A stretch of 36,239 bases of DNA, from contig CABZJG010000001.1 of the NCBI GenBank assembly GCA_902525995.1, positions 1-36,239 of the forward strand. Direction: 5' to 3'. Under the pieces are notes generated by a model that made no database searches, was not told the DNA's origin, and worked only from the letters and a program-made list of their open reading frames with translations. Source of the stretch: Paracoccaceae bacterium (GTDB lineage Bacteria; Pseudomonadota; Alphaproteobacteria; Rhodobacterales; Rhodobacteraceae). Position 1 is the stretch's first letter. The number at the start of each line of letters is the position of its first letter. Shown here one piece after another: positions 1 through 7,644 of this stretch. The position numbers and the translations under genes are program-made.

Positions 1-9
1 TGAAAGCAG

Positions 10-1059
10 CTATTTAGGACCAGATCCCCGTTGGAAGTTCATGGGGTCGCAGTTACTTACTCTGCCGTTAATTCCACATTTGTAAATCCGGACTTCATCT
101 AGATATTCGGGCATATTTACTTGTTGAGGGTTTTTGCAAAAAGCCAACTGGAAGTCGAAACCCAGACTATTCACCATCAGTAAGTTAGGACTGTGACCTT
201 CTAGGTCGTTTTTATCTTTCTTATGATCTATGATCTCTTCAACAAATACATCAAGTGAATTAGATGGATCGCCATGGGCATTATTGTCATCAGGTTGGTA
301 TTCACCATCACCTTCAAGCAAAATCGCAAAATCGCCAATATCGCATATTACCTGCGGTGAAACTGTTACTGCATTATTTCGATGTTCTAGAAGCCTTGCT
401 TCCGTGAGATTATCTTTAAGGATATTAAGCGTTTCAACGAAATTTTTCTCAGCCATTGGATTACCACTCTCTTTATAGCTAATGTTATATTTCCGTTTGA
501 TTTTCAATTTTGTATCGATGGCGTTAAGTAGATCTTCCAAAAAGTGCTCACGTCCCCACCACTTTGTGTAGTAATAACATTCAACAAAAACCTTTTTTCC
601 GTCGGCCTTTTGTACACAAAGATCAGGTTTGGGCTTTTTTTTGGATGCAGGGAACGAAACGGATTGACTATTTTCTGAGAAGTATTCGAAACACTGAAGA
701 AACCACAAAAACTGGTTAAACCTATCCCACTTTATTGCCCAATGGGCTTTTTCATTGCTCCATTTCTTATATTCATCTTCCCAGCCATCTGCTTTTTTTG
801 CGTTTCCCAGCAATGTATTCCAGCGTTTAAAAAGATTGTCGGCATTGTCAGAGTAGGTCGCCATTCGGAATGCCAAACTATGACAGAAATTCGGTTTCTG
901 TTCACAAATAATTTCGTCAATTTCATTGGGCAACTTGCCCAGTTCGCTCAGAAGAGGGTTAGAAGTCCGTCTTCTCAAATAACTATCTTTGTTCGCAGAA
1001 CACTCCAGAGCACTTTTTATTAGTGCTTTCGCGCTGCTATTTTTTGTATTTGTGTTCAT
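10..1059 (-). CDS. Uncharacterised 349-aa protein, weak PD-(D/E)XK-like signature
   Basis: I do not recognise this protein. It has no signal peptide or membrane segment and is probably cytoplasmic. Residues 70-130 are rich in Trp, Lys and Phe. Around residues 145-163 is the pattern PDLCVQ, then a turn, then VFVECYYY, which resembles the beta-hairpin of PD-(D/E)XK nucleases (D146, E160). The expected lysine two residues after the glutamate is replaced by tyrosine, so nuclease activity is uncertain. The C-terminal half holds an acidic, Asn-rich stretch. The gene is AT-rich compared with the phage late genes and stands alone on the minus strand, divergent from the HEPN gene at 1579. Its place beside likely defence genes suggests accessory cargo. 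The ATG start (NTNTKNSS) is the only obvious one. The coding assignment is fairly sure; the function is not. Confidence 0.6.
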   Translation of the reverse strand: MNTNTKNSSAKALIKSALECSANKDSYLRRRTSNPLLSELGKLPNEIDEIICEQKPNFCHSLAFRMATYSDNADNLFKRWNTLLGNAKKADGWEDEYKKWSNEKAHWAIKWDRFNQFLWFLQCFEYFSENSQSVSFPASKKKPKPDLCVQKADGKKVFVECYYYTKWWGREHFLEDLLNAIDTKLKIKRKYNISYKESGNPMAEKNFVETLNILKDNLTEARLLEHRNNAVTVSPQVICDIGDFAILLEGDGEYQPDDNNAHGDPSNSLDVFVEEIIDHKKDKNDLEGHSPNLLMVNSLGFDFQLAFCKNPQQVNMPEYLDEVRIYKCGINGRVSNCDPMNFQRGSGPK

Positions 1060-1578
1060 TAGAATTTCATCGCTGCTTCCGGAAAATTTCTCTATGGTCT
1101 TGTCCGCTTTTCATTGTGAACACTTAGAATACTTTAAGTTTCTCTTTTCTAGAGCGCCAGAGGTGATTTTCCTCCCAGCGTAGAAAGTCTGTGTCTTGGT
1201 TTGTAAAAGCCGTTGATGGGTTCCGCAAAGCTGTAAGGAACTTGGTTTGCGGAACCCATCAAGGCCAGCGGTCAAAACCGCGCAAACAGGCCGGACACAT
1301 GACTGCTTCTGACAAATGCACAAATCTAATCAAATATGTCTTGCTATGTAGGAGCCATTCACACAAGATTTTTGCTTTAGGTGCATTGTTAATCTAAGTA
1401 ATTAATAAAGCAGTCAATTACTGTGCTTCTAAACATTACTTGAAATCACAAGGGTTGTAGAACCCATAAATTTTGGAAAAAAAAGAACCTTAACGTGCAA
1501 ATTAAGTTATTATTAATATACCACTCAACGGAATTGATATTTCAATAACTGTGCACTGTCGATAAAGGTATCTGTAAA
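1060..1578. other. Divergent intergenic region with long inverted repeat
   Basis: This AT-rich stretch separates the minus-strand 349-aa gene from the plus-strand HEPN gene. It should hold both promoters, but I see no convincing -35/-10 pair. Its main structure is the perfect inverted repeat listed at 1213-1262. The short open frames here overlap one another and lack ribosome binding sites, so I do not call them genes. Confidence 0.5.
1213..1262. repeat. Perfect 17-bp inverted repeat, 16-nt loop
   Basis: The left arm TTGATGGGTTCCGCAAA (1213-1229) is the exact reverse complement of the right arm at 1246-1262. The 16-nt spacer is 1230-1245. No T-run follows, so it is not a typical intrinsic terminator. 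It could be a protein-binding site, a bidirectional transcription barrier, or the scar of a mobile element end. A single occurrence was seen in the window. Confidence 0.7.
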
Positions 1579-2943
1579 TTGTATAAAAAGTATTTAGGAC
1601 AAACGCTGGTTTGCCGCGCTGAAATCAGTGGACAAATAATATCAGGTAGAATTTCGTTCGCAGACGATAGAATACATGTGAAACTTGTCAATTTTGAAGA
1701 GTTTTTCTGGGTTCAAGAAAATAGCCCAATAGTACTTGAATTAGAGGATTATAGCTACTGTACAGTTATGCCAATCCACTTAACGAATGGGACCATTTCT
1801 GCAGAAGCAGGTCGTATTCATTATTGCGAATTTGATGCGCTCCAAGTGATCGTTGGTGATCGTCCATATGAAAACGAAGACCGTATCAAGGAATTACATT
1901 TCCGTTTATCTGATACTAATAGCATCCTGCTTGCGCCAGATATTATGAATCAAATCGCACAATCAACAATATCTGATGATGTTAATTTTACAATATTCGA
2001 AACTAATCTCGACGATGCGTTAATTTGTATATCATACGGCGCTACAATTAGCCTTCCAATTCAAACGCATACCGTTGGTGAGCCGCATGGCTGCATAAAA
2101 TTCAACAACTCCAAGACAATCGAAGAGATCCATGGTTTTCTTGAGACGCTACATACCTTTTTTACCATGGCAGCAGGTATCCCAGTTTTGACACTAAATC
2201 ATAGCATCACACTAGATCAAAATGGACATGAACCGGCTACTGGCGTTGAAACAATACCTGAACACTTTCAACTTATTTGGCCAAGAAAAATACCTTTAGA
2301 ACAAAAAATTGGCACGCTTAAGCCAGCGGGAATTCTTCGCTGTTGGGAAAACGAGGATCGAGACCTTATGTCTAATTGCTTAAAGAAATGGTTTGAGTTG
2401 CAAAAAGACTGGGCAAAGGCATTTCAAGGGCTTTTTATGGCGACGTATGAATTTTCAAACTTTGATCACAACCGCATCGTGAATGCGTGTAAATGGCTTG
2501 AGGCTACACCCCGTTTCAAAAAATTAGAAAACGAAAAAATCGATAAAAATAAATTGAAAGCCATTCGATGTGCAGCAATCCAAAAGGCCAAAGAATTAGA
2601 TATTAATGATCAAAGTATTAAACTGCTTGAATCTGCCATTAACAACGTAAAAACCAAGACCCAAAAAGAGCGATTAGAAAGTCTTGTAGGTGCTACCAAC
2701 ATAACAGACGAACAAAGGCAGGAGCGGTTAGTTAAGGACGTGAAAGAGGCCTTCTACATTCGGGGGAGTTTTGCTCACGACACTTTTTCCTTTAAAAGTT
2801 CCGAAGACTTTTCAAAATATGTACAGTGTGTTCAGGCTACAGAAGCTTTAGCTTTTCTGCTCCTATTAAATGAATTACCAATTCCTGAAAACTATGAAAT
2901 TATTAAGTCACCAAATCATTTTACAGGGTATTTGAGCACATAG
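1579..2943 (+). CDS. ApeA-like HEPN ribonuclease, putative abortive-infection protein
   Basis: This 454-aa protein has a beta-rich N-terminal half (about 1-240) and a helical C-terminal half (about 260-440). Near the C-terminus R395-G-S-F-A-H400 gives the RX4H signature of HEPN domains, which in many toxins and defence proteins forms a metal-independent RNase site in a dimer. This layout matches the ApeA type of anti-phage HEPN protein, a family linked to abortive infection. The family call is by architecture and motif, not by search. The start is probably TTG at 1579, with AAAGG about ten bases upstream; the next in-frame ATG (residue 64) would cut off the N-terminal domain. The gene is AT-rich and monocistronic, and sits in the cargo region. 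The expected role is RNA cleavage and growth arrest on infection by another phage. Confidence 0.65.
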   Translation: MYKKYLGQTLVCRAEISGQIISGRISFADDRIHVKLVNFEEFFWVQENSPIVLELEDYSYCTVMPIHLTNGTISAEAGRIHYCEFDALQVIVGDRPYENEDRIKELHFRLSDTNSILLAPDIMNQIAQSTISDDVNFTIFETNLDDALICISYGATISLPIQTHTVGEPHGCIKFNNSKTIEEIHGFLETLHTFFTMAAGIPVLTLNHSITLDQNGHEPATGVETIPEHFQLIWPRKIPLEQKIGTLKPAGILRCWENEDRDLMSNCLKKWFELQKDWAKAFQGLFMATYEFSNFDHNRIVNACKWLEATPRFKKLENEKIDKNKLKAIRCAAIQKAKELDINDQSIKLLESAINNVKTKTQKERLESLVGATNITDEQRQERLVKDVKEAFYIRGSFAHDTFSFKSSEDFSKYVQCVQATEALAFLLLLNELPIPENYEIIKSPNHFTGYLST

Positions 2944-3198
2944 ATTTGATCAAATGGATCACTACAAATAACTTAAATAGTAACAGATTCGTCTTCAGAG
3001 TACCTTTTTGAGTTCCAAGGCAGCGAAAGTCCGGTCTGCCCGGGCCGCACCGCAGCATCTATGCACATCAGCAAGGTCCGGTTTGGGCCGTCCTTGAAGG
3101 CGGAGGGGTCTCTCAATGGACATTATATTCATGCACAGCATTCGTTGACACACCAGATCCGTGTGGCTAAAAATCGCGGAAGAAATTAGGAGTAATCC
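2944..3198. repeat. Intergenic region with degenerate GC-rich repeat
   Basis: Around 3020-3110 there is a GC-rich stretch containing CCGCACCGCAGCATCTA and then TTTGGGCCG, in an otherwise AT-rich neighbourhood. A related but diverged stretch occurs at about 6788-6836 (CCGCACCACAGCA, later CTGGGCCG). Such fragments look like non-coding remnants or a dispersed intergenic element. Similarity is loose and based on reading by eye. Confidence 0.3.
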
Positions 3199-3666
3199 AT
3201 GCTTTCAACCGATCTTGAGTACAGCGATTTTTCCCAGTCCCTTATCATTGGCAGCCATGAAGTGGATATTGATATATTTCGTGAGGCAGGAACAGCTCCT
3301 TGGACTCTCAAAATGCAAGTCGATGGTAAACCTGTGGAATGGCCGCATGTGTTTGTTGCTGACAAAGCCGCCTATGACGCCGCGATGCTACACCTCAAAG
3401 AACGCGGATTGAACCCAGATATGTTTGCTGACGATGACGACTATGGCATCATTGAAAGCCCCCTTGGCCAACGGCTGTTAGTGGAAGGGCATCCGTTTGA
3501 GATCAGCATCTACCGAGGGGTCGATGAACCAGAGTGGATTTTGGAGATCACCAACGCCAAAGGTACATCCCTTATCCTAGATGAGCGGTTCAAGACGGAC
3601 AAAGATGCACTTGGCGTAGCGATAGCCGGTTTCGAAAACGAACCAATCGAAGACTTTCTGGGGTAG
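3199..3666 (+). CDS. Small acidic protein with two repeated halves, unknown function
   Basis: The 155-aa product has no known domain that I recognise, no signal peptide and no membrane segment. It appears to be an internal duplication. In the first half (about 14-40) the pattern is SLIIGSHEVDIDIFR, then APWTLKM. In the second (about 90-116) it is RLLVEGHPFEISIYR, then PEWILEI. Each half is followed by a predicted helix. This suggests a two-domain beta-alpha protein, perhaps a protein- or nucleic-acid-binding adaptor. The start ATG is well supported by TTAGGAG just upstream. The gene lies between two likely defence loci but has no close operon partner: 255 bases separate it from the HEPN gene and 551 from the next gene. 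It could be defence cargo, an immunity or regulatory protein, or a passenger gene. Confidence 0.65.
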   Translation: MLSTDLEYSDFSQSLIIGSHEVDIDIFREAGTAPWTLKMQVDGKPVEWPHVFVADKAAYDAAMLHLKERGLNPDMFADDDDYGIIESPLGQRLLVEGHPFEISIYRGVDEPEWILEITNAKGTSLILDERFKTDKDALGVAIAGFENEPIEDFLG

Positions 3667-4217
3667 TTGTGTGATATCGACTTTGTTTTACCGCACTTTG
3701 GGCGAATGGCCTTATTGCGAAAGCTGCCGTGCGGCTTTTTGAAGCCTCACCAATATCCGTTAATGGGATTTTGCGACGCGGCATCCGATAGAGTCCTGAA
3801 GGTCCGTTAATGGGATTCTGCGATGCGGCATCAGATAGAGTCCTGAAGGTAGGCTTAGGTGAAAAAGTTCACGCGGCGATGCGGCAATCACAAAGCATGA
3901 TGAAAGGCAGCTTAGGGCCGCGAATGCTTTTTCTTAAGGGGGGGGAGCCGACATTCGCTGCAGGTGCGAAAGCACCTCGTTTAGAGCAAAGAGCCGATCT
4001 TCGTCTGGGCGAAACACTCGGCCAATTCTTGGCTCGTAATCCAAGTCATTGCATCATCCATTGTCATGACCATACATAAATTATCTTCCAATCGGTGTGC
4101 TTTTAGTTTCACAGCAATTTTTTAACCAACCGCGCTAATAACTTGAGGTTGTACTTGGTGCTGGGAACTACATCCTATACCTGTAGAGCTAGATGCAAAG
4201 ATTCGGAGAGGTTTGGA
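3667..4217. other. Gene-poor region with tandem repeat and remnant sequence
   Basis: No credible gene is seen. The region contains the two-copy 47-bp repeat at 3756-3849, a run of eight or more G near 3940, and GC-skewed stretches that resemble degraded intergenic sequence. An open frame of 89 codons from 3810 starts inside the repeat, lacks a ribosome binding site and has an unnatural composition, so I do not annotate it. Confidence 0.5.
3756..3849. repeat. Tandem duplication of a 47-bp unit
   Basis: Copy 1 (3756-3802) and copy 2 (3803-3849) start TCCGTTAATGGGATT and end GAGTCCTGAAGG. They are adjacent and differ at three positions. This is a recent tandem duplication, or a paired binding site upstream of the nuclease gene pair. 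Confidence 0.8.
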
Positions 4218-5486
4218 ATGGTTAACAAAAATATAAAAGAGACCAAAGGCGCATGGATCGTGCATCATGCCCGCAAAATTTCTATGGATGTTAGTGCCTC
4301 TGCTGAATACTCGGTCTTAGACGAGGCTGGCAAAGCCGCCGACCTGCTGATGCGCTTGGGCGCAACAGATGAGGCAACCCTGCGCCAAACTGAGGTTGCA
4401 GCTATTGCGCGCGCTGCAAACCTTAATCCACGTACAGAACTCCCACACTATTTGAATCTGCTAGCTGAGAAACGTCTAATCGACACTTCACAGGATGAAG
4501 TCCAAGTGCTCGGTATCAACACGCGGGGTGTACTTGGACATGCATCCGATATTTTCGATGCTGGTGATCCCAACGCGCGTGAAATGGCAGCTATCGAGCT
4601 TGGTGAGATAACTTCTCAGGCTCCTTTGTTACTTGCAGATGCAACTGAGTTTGTTAGTGATATATACAAAATGACAACGCCCGAAAGTAGCGAGTTTATA
4701 CGCCGTGCTTCCGAGATTGGATTTGTCGATCAAGAGGGTGATGATCCTAGCAGCATCCTCTTATTCAACGGCAATTTGTTCAAACGAGATAGTGTTGATA
4801 AAGCCGCAAAAGTTCTGTCGTCTCTGTCTTCCACTGAGCAGGCAAAAGTCGTCGAGGTAAATGCGCTGCTAGATTCCAGCGGTTGCCTGTATGCCGCAAC
4901 TTGTGAGAAGTTATTGGGCGGCGCGCTTTTCGAAAAACTAAAAGCTGCTGGTGTAGTCGAGGTCAGCACCGTGTCAAACGAGAGTGGCGAGCATGCCTTT
5001 GTTACTTTGCCCCGTGCTTTTCACAAATTCATCAACCCACTCATTGACGATAGCTTCGATATGGCCAAGGCACTTGTATCTGCCTTGTCATATGGCAAAC
5101 AACAAAGATCTGCGTCTCAAGGTAGAGTTATGAGCTTTAACTGGATCCTGAATGCATTGATCAAAGGCAGTACAATCGGCCCCGCAACAGCGATTGGTGC
5201 GGACTATCGCGTATTGGAACAAAATAGAGTAATACAACTAAGCCCCGCATCGAGTGGGATGTACAGAATGAGGCTTCTCAAAAGAGAAGTTGGTGAACTC
5301 GCTTTACAGGTGCTCAACAATGGTGACGCAAATGCTGAAAGTATCAACACTCCACCAAGCGCCCCAATGTCCATATACGCGGGGCCCGAAACAACTCGTG
5401 AGAAAGTTCGGAAACGTCAAACCCAGCCTAGCAAAAACCACACACACGATATTCTTAGCGCCTTGCGCGGTCAGCGGGGAATCTGA
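4218..5486 (+). CDS. Winged-helix-like partner protein of a putative nuclease system
   Basis: The 422-aa protein is not one I can name. The N-terminal 30-110 region (for example TEVAAIARAANLNPR, then LPHYLNLLAEKRLID) reads as a winged helix-turn-helix. A middle region (about 170-300) contains LLFNGNLFKRD and a helical segment with LLDSSGCL, and could hold further winged-helix units. A conserved-looking block near 330-380 has TIGPATAIGADYRVLE. The C-terminus is basic and disordered (RKRQTQPSK). The start at 4218 is chosen because CGGAGAGG lies six bases upstream; a longer TTG-started frame from 4143 has no such site. The stop overlaps the ATG of the PD-DXK nuclease gene by one base (TGATG), so the two are translationally coupled. 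A role as DNA-binding sensor or targeting subunit of the nuclease is inferred from this pairing. Confidence 0.6.
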   Translation: MVNKNIKETKGAWIVHHARKISMDVSASAEYSVLDEAGKAADLLMRLGATDEATLRQTEVAAIARAANLNPRTELPHYLNLLAEKRLIDTSQDEVQVLGINTRGVLGHASDIFDAGDPNAREMAAIELGEITSQAPLLLADATEFVSDIYKMTTPESSEFIRRASEIGFVDQEGDDPSSILLFNGNLFKRDSVDKAAKVLSSLSSTEQAKVVEVNALLDSSGCLYAATCEKLLGGALFEKLKAAGVVEVSTVSNESGEHAFVTLPRAFHKFINPLIDDSFDMAKALVSALSYGKQQRSASQGRVMSFNWILNALIKGSTIGPATAIGADYRVLEQNRVIQLSPASSGMYRMRLLKREVGELALQVLNNGDANAESINTPPSAPMSIYAGPETTREKVRKRQTQPSKNHTHDILSALRGQRGI

Positions 5487-6616
5487 TGGTAGCCAATAAC
5501 GGAGACAAGGGGTATCGGCTCGAAGAGTTGCTGCGTGCCTACTTTATTCGAGCAGGGTTGTTCGCTGTTCGCGGTGTGCCATTACGCGTTGATGGAGAAG
5601 ACCTCACAGATATTGACATTTGGCTGTATGAAAGACCAACTGGTTCGTCCCGCCGACGCCAGATTGTCGATGCAAAGTCGAAAACCAAGCCCAAAGCAAT
5701 TGAACGGCTGTTCTGGACTAAAGGTCTTTATGAACTTTTAGGCGTAGATGGCGCTTACATCGCTACAACAGATACGAGACCGCTTCTTAAAAAGATGTCA
5801 CGTCGCCTTGGATTGTTCGTATTAGACGGCACTGACATAAAAAGAATAGCTGAAAGTGACAAGGTCCTATTCCCCAATCGACTTAGCGAAGAAGATATTG
5901 ATCAGAAGGTCAAAAGTTTTGACAAGTCTCGTCGTAATAAAGACCTTCAGAATGGCTATTTTGATCTTAAATCAGCGCTAATTGACAATTTTGGCAGCGG
6001 TACTGTAAATCGCTCGCTTGAGCATTTTTCGAAGTTTTCAGACGTTGCCGTTCTATCTCACCCAGTTACACACGGAGCTGAGATTAGTCTTCGGCTTGCG
6101 TATCTTGCTGCTTCTTTTTCAGCCATTGCCTTGGACGCAGCACTTACCAAAGTATCCTTCAAATCGCTAGATGAACGCCACCAAACACTTCTCAATGTCA
6201 TACGCTTTGGTGATGATGATGAAGAAACAGGACTTGAAAAGGTGCGAGTTGCTACGGCACTCATTGAGCAATATGCGCCTAACGGAAGCGCGCTATCTCA
6301 GTCAATTTCTAAAGCCATTAGAGATGATTTTGCAAAGGTGCCAGCCGAGATAATTGCGGATCATATTCTTAAGCATCTTAAGGCTGATGGCCTGTTTAAA
6401 GTTGCGCGTGCACTTGAACTTAGAGCCTTTAGCAAGGACCTGCTGGGGTTTGATGATCTTGCTATTGATGAGAAGGCATTTCTCGGCACTCTACTCGACT
6501 TTGTTGGCATAGCACGTCCAGCATTTGCGAAAGCTTGGAAGTCAGACCCAGCCGTTGCCTCAGAGATTCCACCCATTCCTTCTGAACAAGACGATATCGG
6601 GCCGCTATTTGAGTGA
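5486..6616 (+). CDS. PD-(D/E)XK restriction-type nuclease of a two-gene module
   Basis: The 376-aa product carries a clear nuclease signature at its N-terminus: a helix with LEELLRAYF (E13/E14), then TDIDIW (D44), then VDAKSK (D62, K64). The order helix-Glu, Asp, D-X-K fits the PD-(D/E)XK fold of restriction and Mrr-like enzymes and predicts Mg-dependent DNA or RNA cleavage. Residues 80-125 complete an alpha/beta domain. The remaining 250 residues are mainly helical, without motifs I know, and may bind the partner or substrate. There is no methylase or helicase next to it, so it is not a standard restriction-modification unit. It overlaps the upstream winged-helix-like gene by one base and ends in an acidic tail (EQDDIGPLFE). 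Defence or plasmid/phage exclusion is the likely role; the target is unknown. Confidence 0.7.
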   Translation: MVANNGDKGYRLEELLRAYFIRAGLFAVRGVPLRVDGEDLTDIDIWLYERPTGSSRRRQIVDAKSKTKPKAIERLFWTKGLYELLGVDGAYIATTDTRPLLKKMSRRLGLFVLDGTDIKRIAESDKVLFPNRLSEEDIDQKVKSFDKSRRNKDLQNGYFDLKSALIDNFGSGTVNRSLEHFSKFSDVAVLSHPVTHGAEISLRLAYLAASFSAIALDAALTKVSFKSLDERHQTLLNVIRFGDDDEETGLEKVRVATALIEQYAPNGSALSQSISKAIRDDFAKVPAEIIADHILKHLKADGLFKVARALELRAFSKDLLGFDDLAIDEKAFLGTLLDFVGIARPAFAKAWKSDPAVASEIPPIPSEQDDIGPLFE

Positions 6617-6797
6617 TTGTTACAAGGAAAGTACTTTCATCGACCAGACTAGTAACTTCGCTTGACGGGTAGCGGGCGATGGCTGATTAGCGAAAACTCA
6701 CGACGCTACAAAACTCGAGTTTTTTACAAGTATCGATCGTTGTTGATAATATATTTTTACGGTTGCTGCGAATGGCCGGCTCGACGCGCCGCACCAC

Positions 6798-6813
6798 AGC
6801 AATCTAGATTGCT
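6798..6813. repeat. 16-bp perfect palindrome
   Basis: AGCAATCTAGATTGCT equals its own reverse complement. It sits inside the degenerate repeat upstream of the integrase remnant. It could be an operator or recombination site, or chance. Confidence 0.5.
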
Positions 6814-6840
6814 CGCGAACGGCAGCTCTGGGCCGAAATT

Positions 6841-6957
6841 CAAAAGCGTTTGCCAAGGAAACCGCCTCTATCTGAATGCAGAGGAGAGGGCGGCATTCTT
6901 GGCCGCAGCCCGTCAGAGCTGATTGAGATCATGCCAGAACAGAGGGTGTTCCCTTGA
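6841..6957 (+). pseudogene. Fragment of a tyrosine recombinase (integrase) gene
   Basis: One frame (6869-6919) reads YLNAEERAAFLAAARQS, which resembles the start of the catalytic domain of phage-type tyrosine recombinases. It ends in a stop. The next frame over the junction (6901-6954) reads GRSPSELIEIMPEQRV, which resembles the later 'G-C-R-x-SE-x-L-x-I' block that carries the first catalytic Arg. The two pieces normally lie some 20-30 residues apart, so a deletion with loss of frame is implied. No catalytic His-X-X-Arg or Tyr region follows. It is non-functional, and is evidence of an earlier mobile element at this junction. Assignment is by recollection of the family consensus. Confidence 0.4.
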
Positions 6958-7059
6958 TGCTTACGTCTGAGCTGTGAATTGCCGAAGCGTCGGGACAGAA
7001 TGTTTCGCAGATAGGGAAAATGATCGAGCGTGGGGCGAAAATAGTGGAGGTAGCAAAGG

Positions 7060-7644
7060 ATGCGTCTGACAATCAGCCCCAGCGATCAGGTTCTCAAACA
7101 ATACAGTAACGCGCTCGGCCACTTAGGTGAACGGGATGGGCATAAAGCGCTTGCCCGGGCCGTCAACCGCACGACCAATACAGTTCACTCTCGCGTCGTT
7201 CGAGCAGTTGCTAAGCAATCATCAATCCCCACTCGGATCGTAAGGGACCAAGTAAAAAAGCATACGGTGCGACCGGGGGGAATGGGAACACTCGAGGGCA
7301 TCGTGTATGCTAGAGGCAATCCCATATCTCTAAAGGAGTTCCGCGCTAGACAATTCAGCTATGGGGTCAAAGCAAAGGTCTGGGGAAAGCAAACCCGCTT
7401 TGAGGGAATGTTCATATTCGCTGGCACCTACCGATCCGGGAAGCACGTAGGCAACGGCCATGTGTTCCAAAGGAAAGGCGGATACAGCAGTAAATCAGGG
7501 CGAAACAATGCCATCGAGAAACAATTTGGGCCGGCCGTCCCCACAGAAATCGTAAGGAACGAAGCCAAGGACGAGTTTGAGAGAACCGTCCAGCATATGC
7601 TCCCTCAACGGGTGCAACACGAACTCGCCCGTCTCCTGCCATAG
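7060..7644 (+). CDS. Minor tail protein Z-like (gpZ family)
   Basis: The 194-aa basic protein resembles the lambda-type minor tail/tail-completion protein Z family. It has an N-terminal helical region with ALARAVNRTTNTV, a central block with R-x-N-P-I-S-L-K-E-F, a stretch with GHVFQRKG, and a C-terminal FGPAVP...V...A..EFERT helix. In this family the protein sits at the head-tail interface or tail completion point. The ATG has GGAGG with good spacing upstream. Its place is unusual: gpZ-type genes normally lie between the head-joining gene and the tail tube or terminator, whereas this one is about 9 kb upstream, before the methyltransferase and terminase. It may be a displaced functional gene or a leftover from another phage. 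The family call is good; the role in this particle is uncertain. Confidence 0.7.
   Translation: MRLTISPSDQVLKQYSNALGHLGERDGHKALARAVNRTTNTVHSRVVRAVAKQSSIPTRIVRDQVKKHTVRPGGMGTLEGIVYARGNPISLKEFRARQFSYGVKAKVWGKQTRFEGMFIFAGTYRSGKHVGNGHVFQRKGGYSSKSGRNNAIEKQFGPAVPTEIVRNEAKDEFERTVQHMLPQRVQHELARLLP

Larger units (their letters stand above)
6617..7059. other. Gene-poor junction between cargo and phage late genes
   Basis: There is no intact gene. The stretch holds a diverged copy of the GC-rich intergenic repeat, a 16-bp palindrome (6798-6813) and a broken tyrosine-recombinase fragment (about 6841-6957). It probably marks an old recombination junction. A ribosome binding site (GGAGG near 7046-7050) for the gpZ-like gene lies at its right end. 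Confidence 0.5.

Noticed and set aside
3810..4079. 89-codon open frame as a gene
   Set aside because: It starts inside the tandem repeat, lacks a ribosome binding site and has no natural protein pattern.
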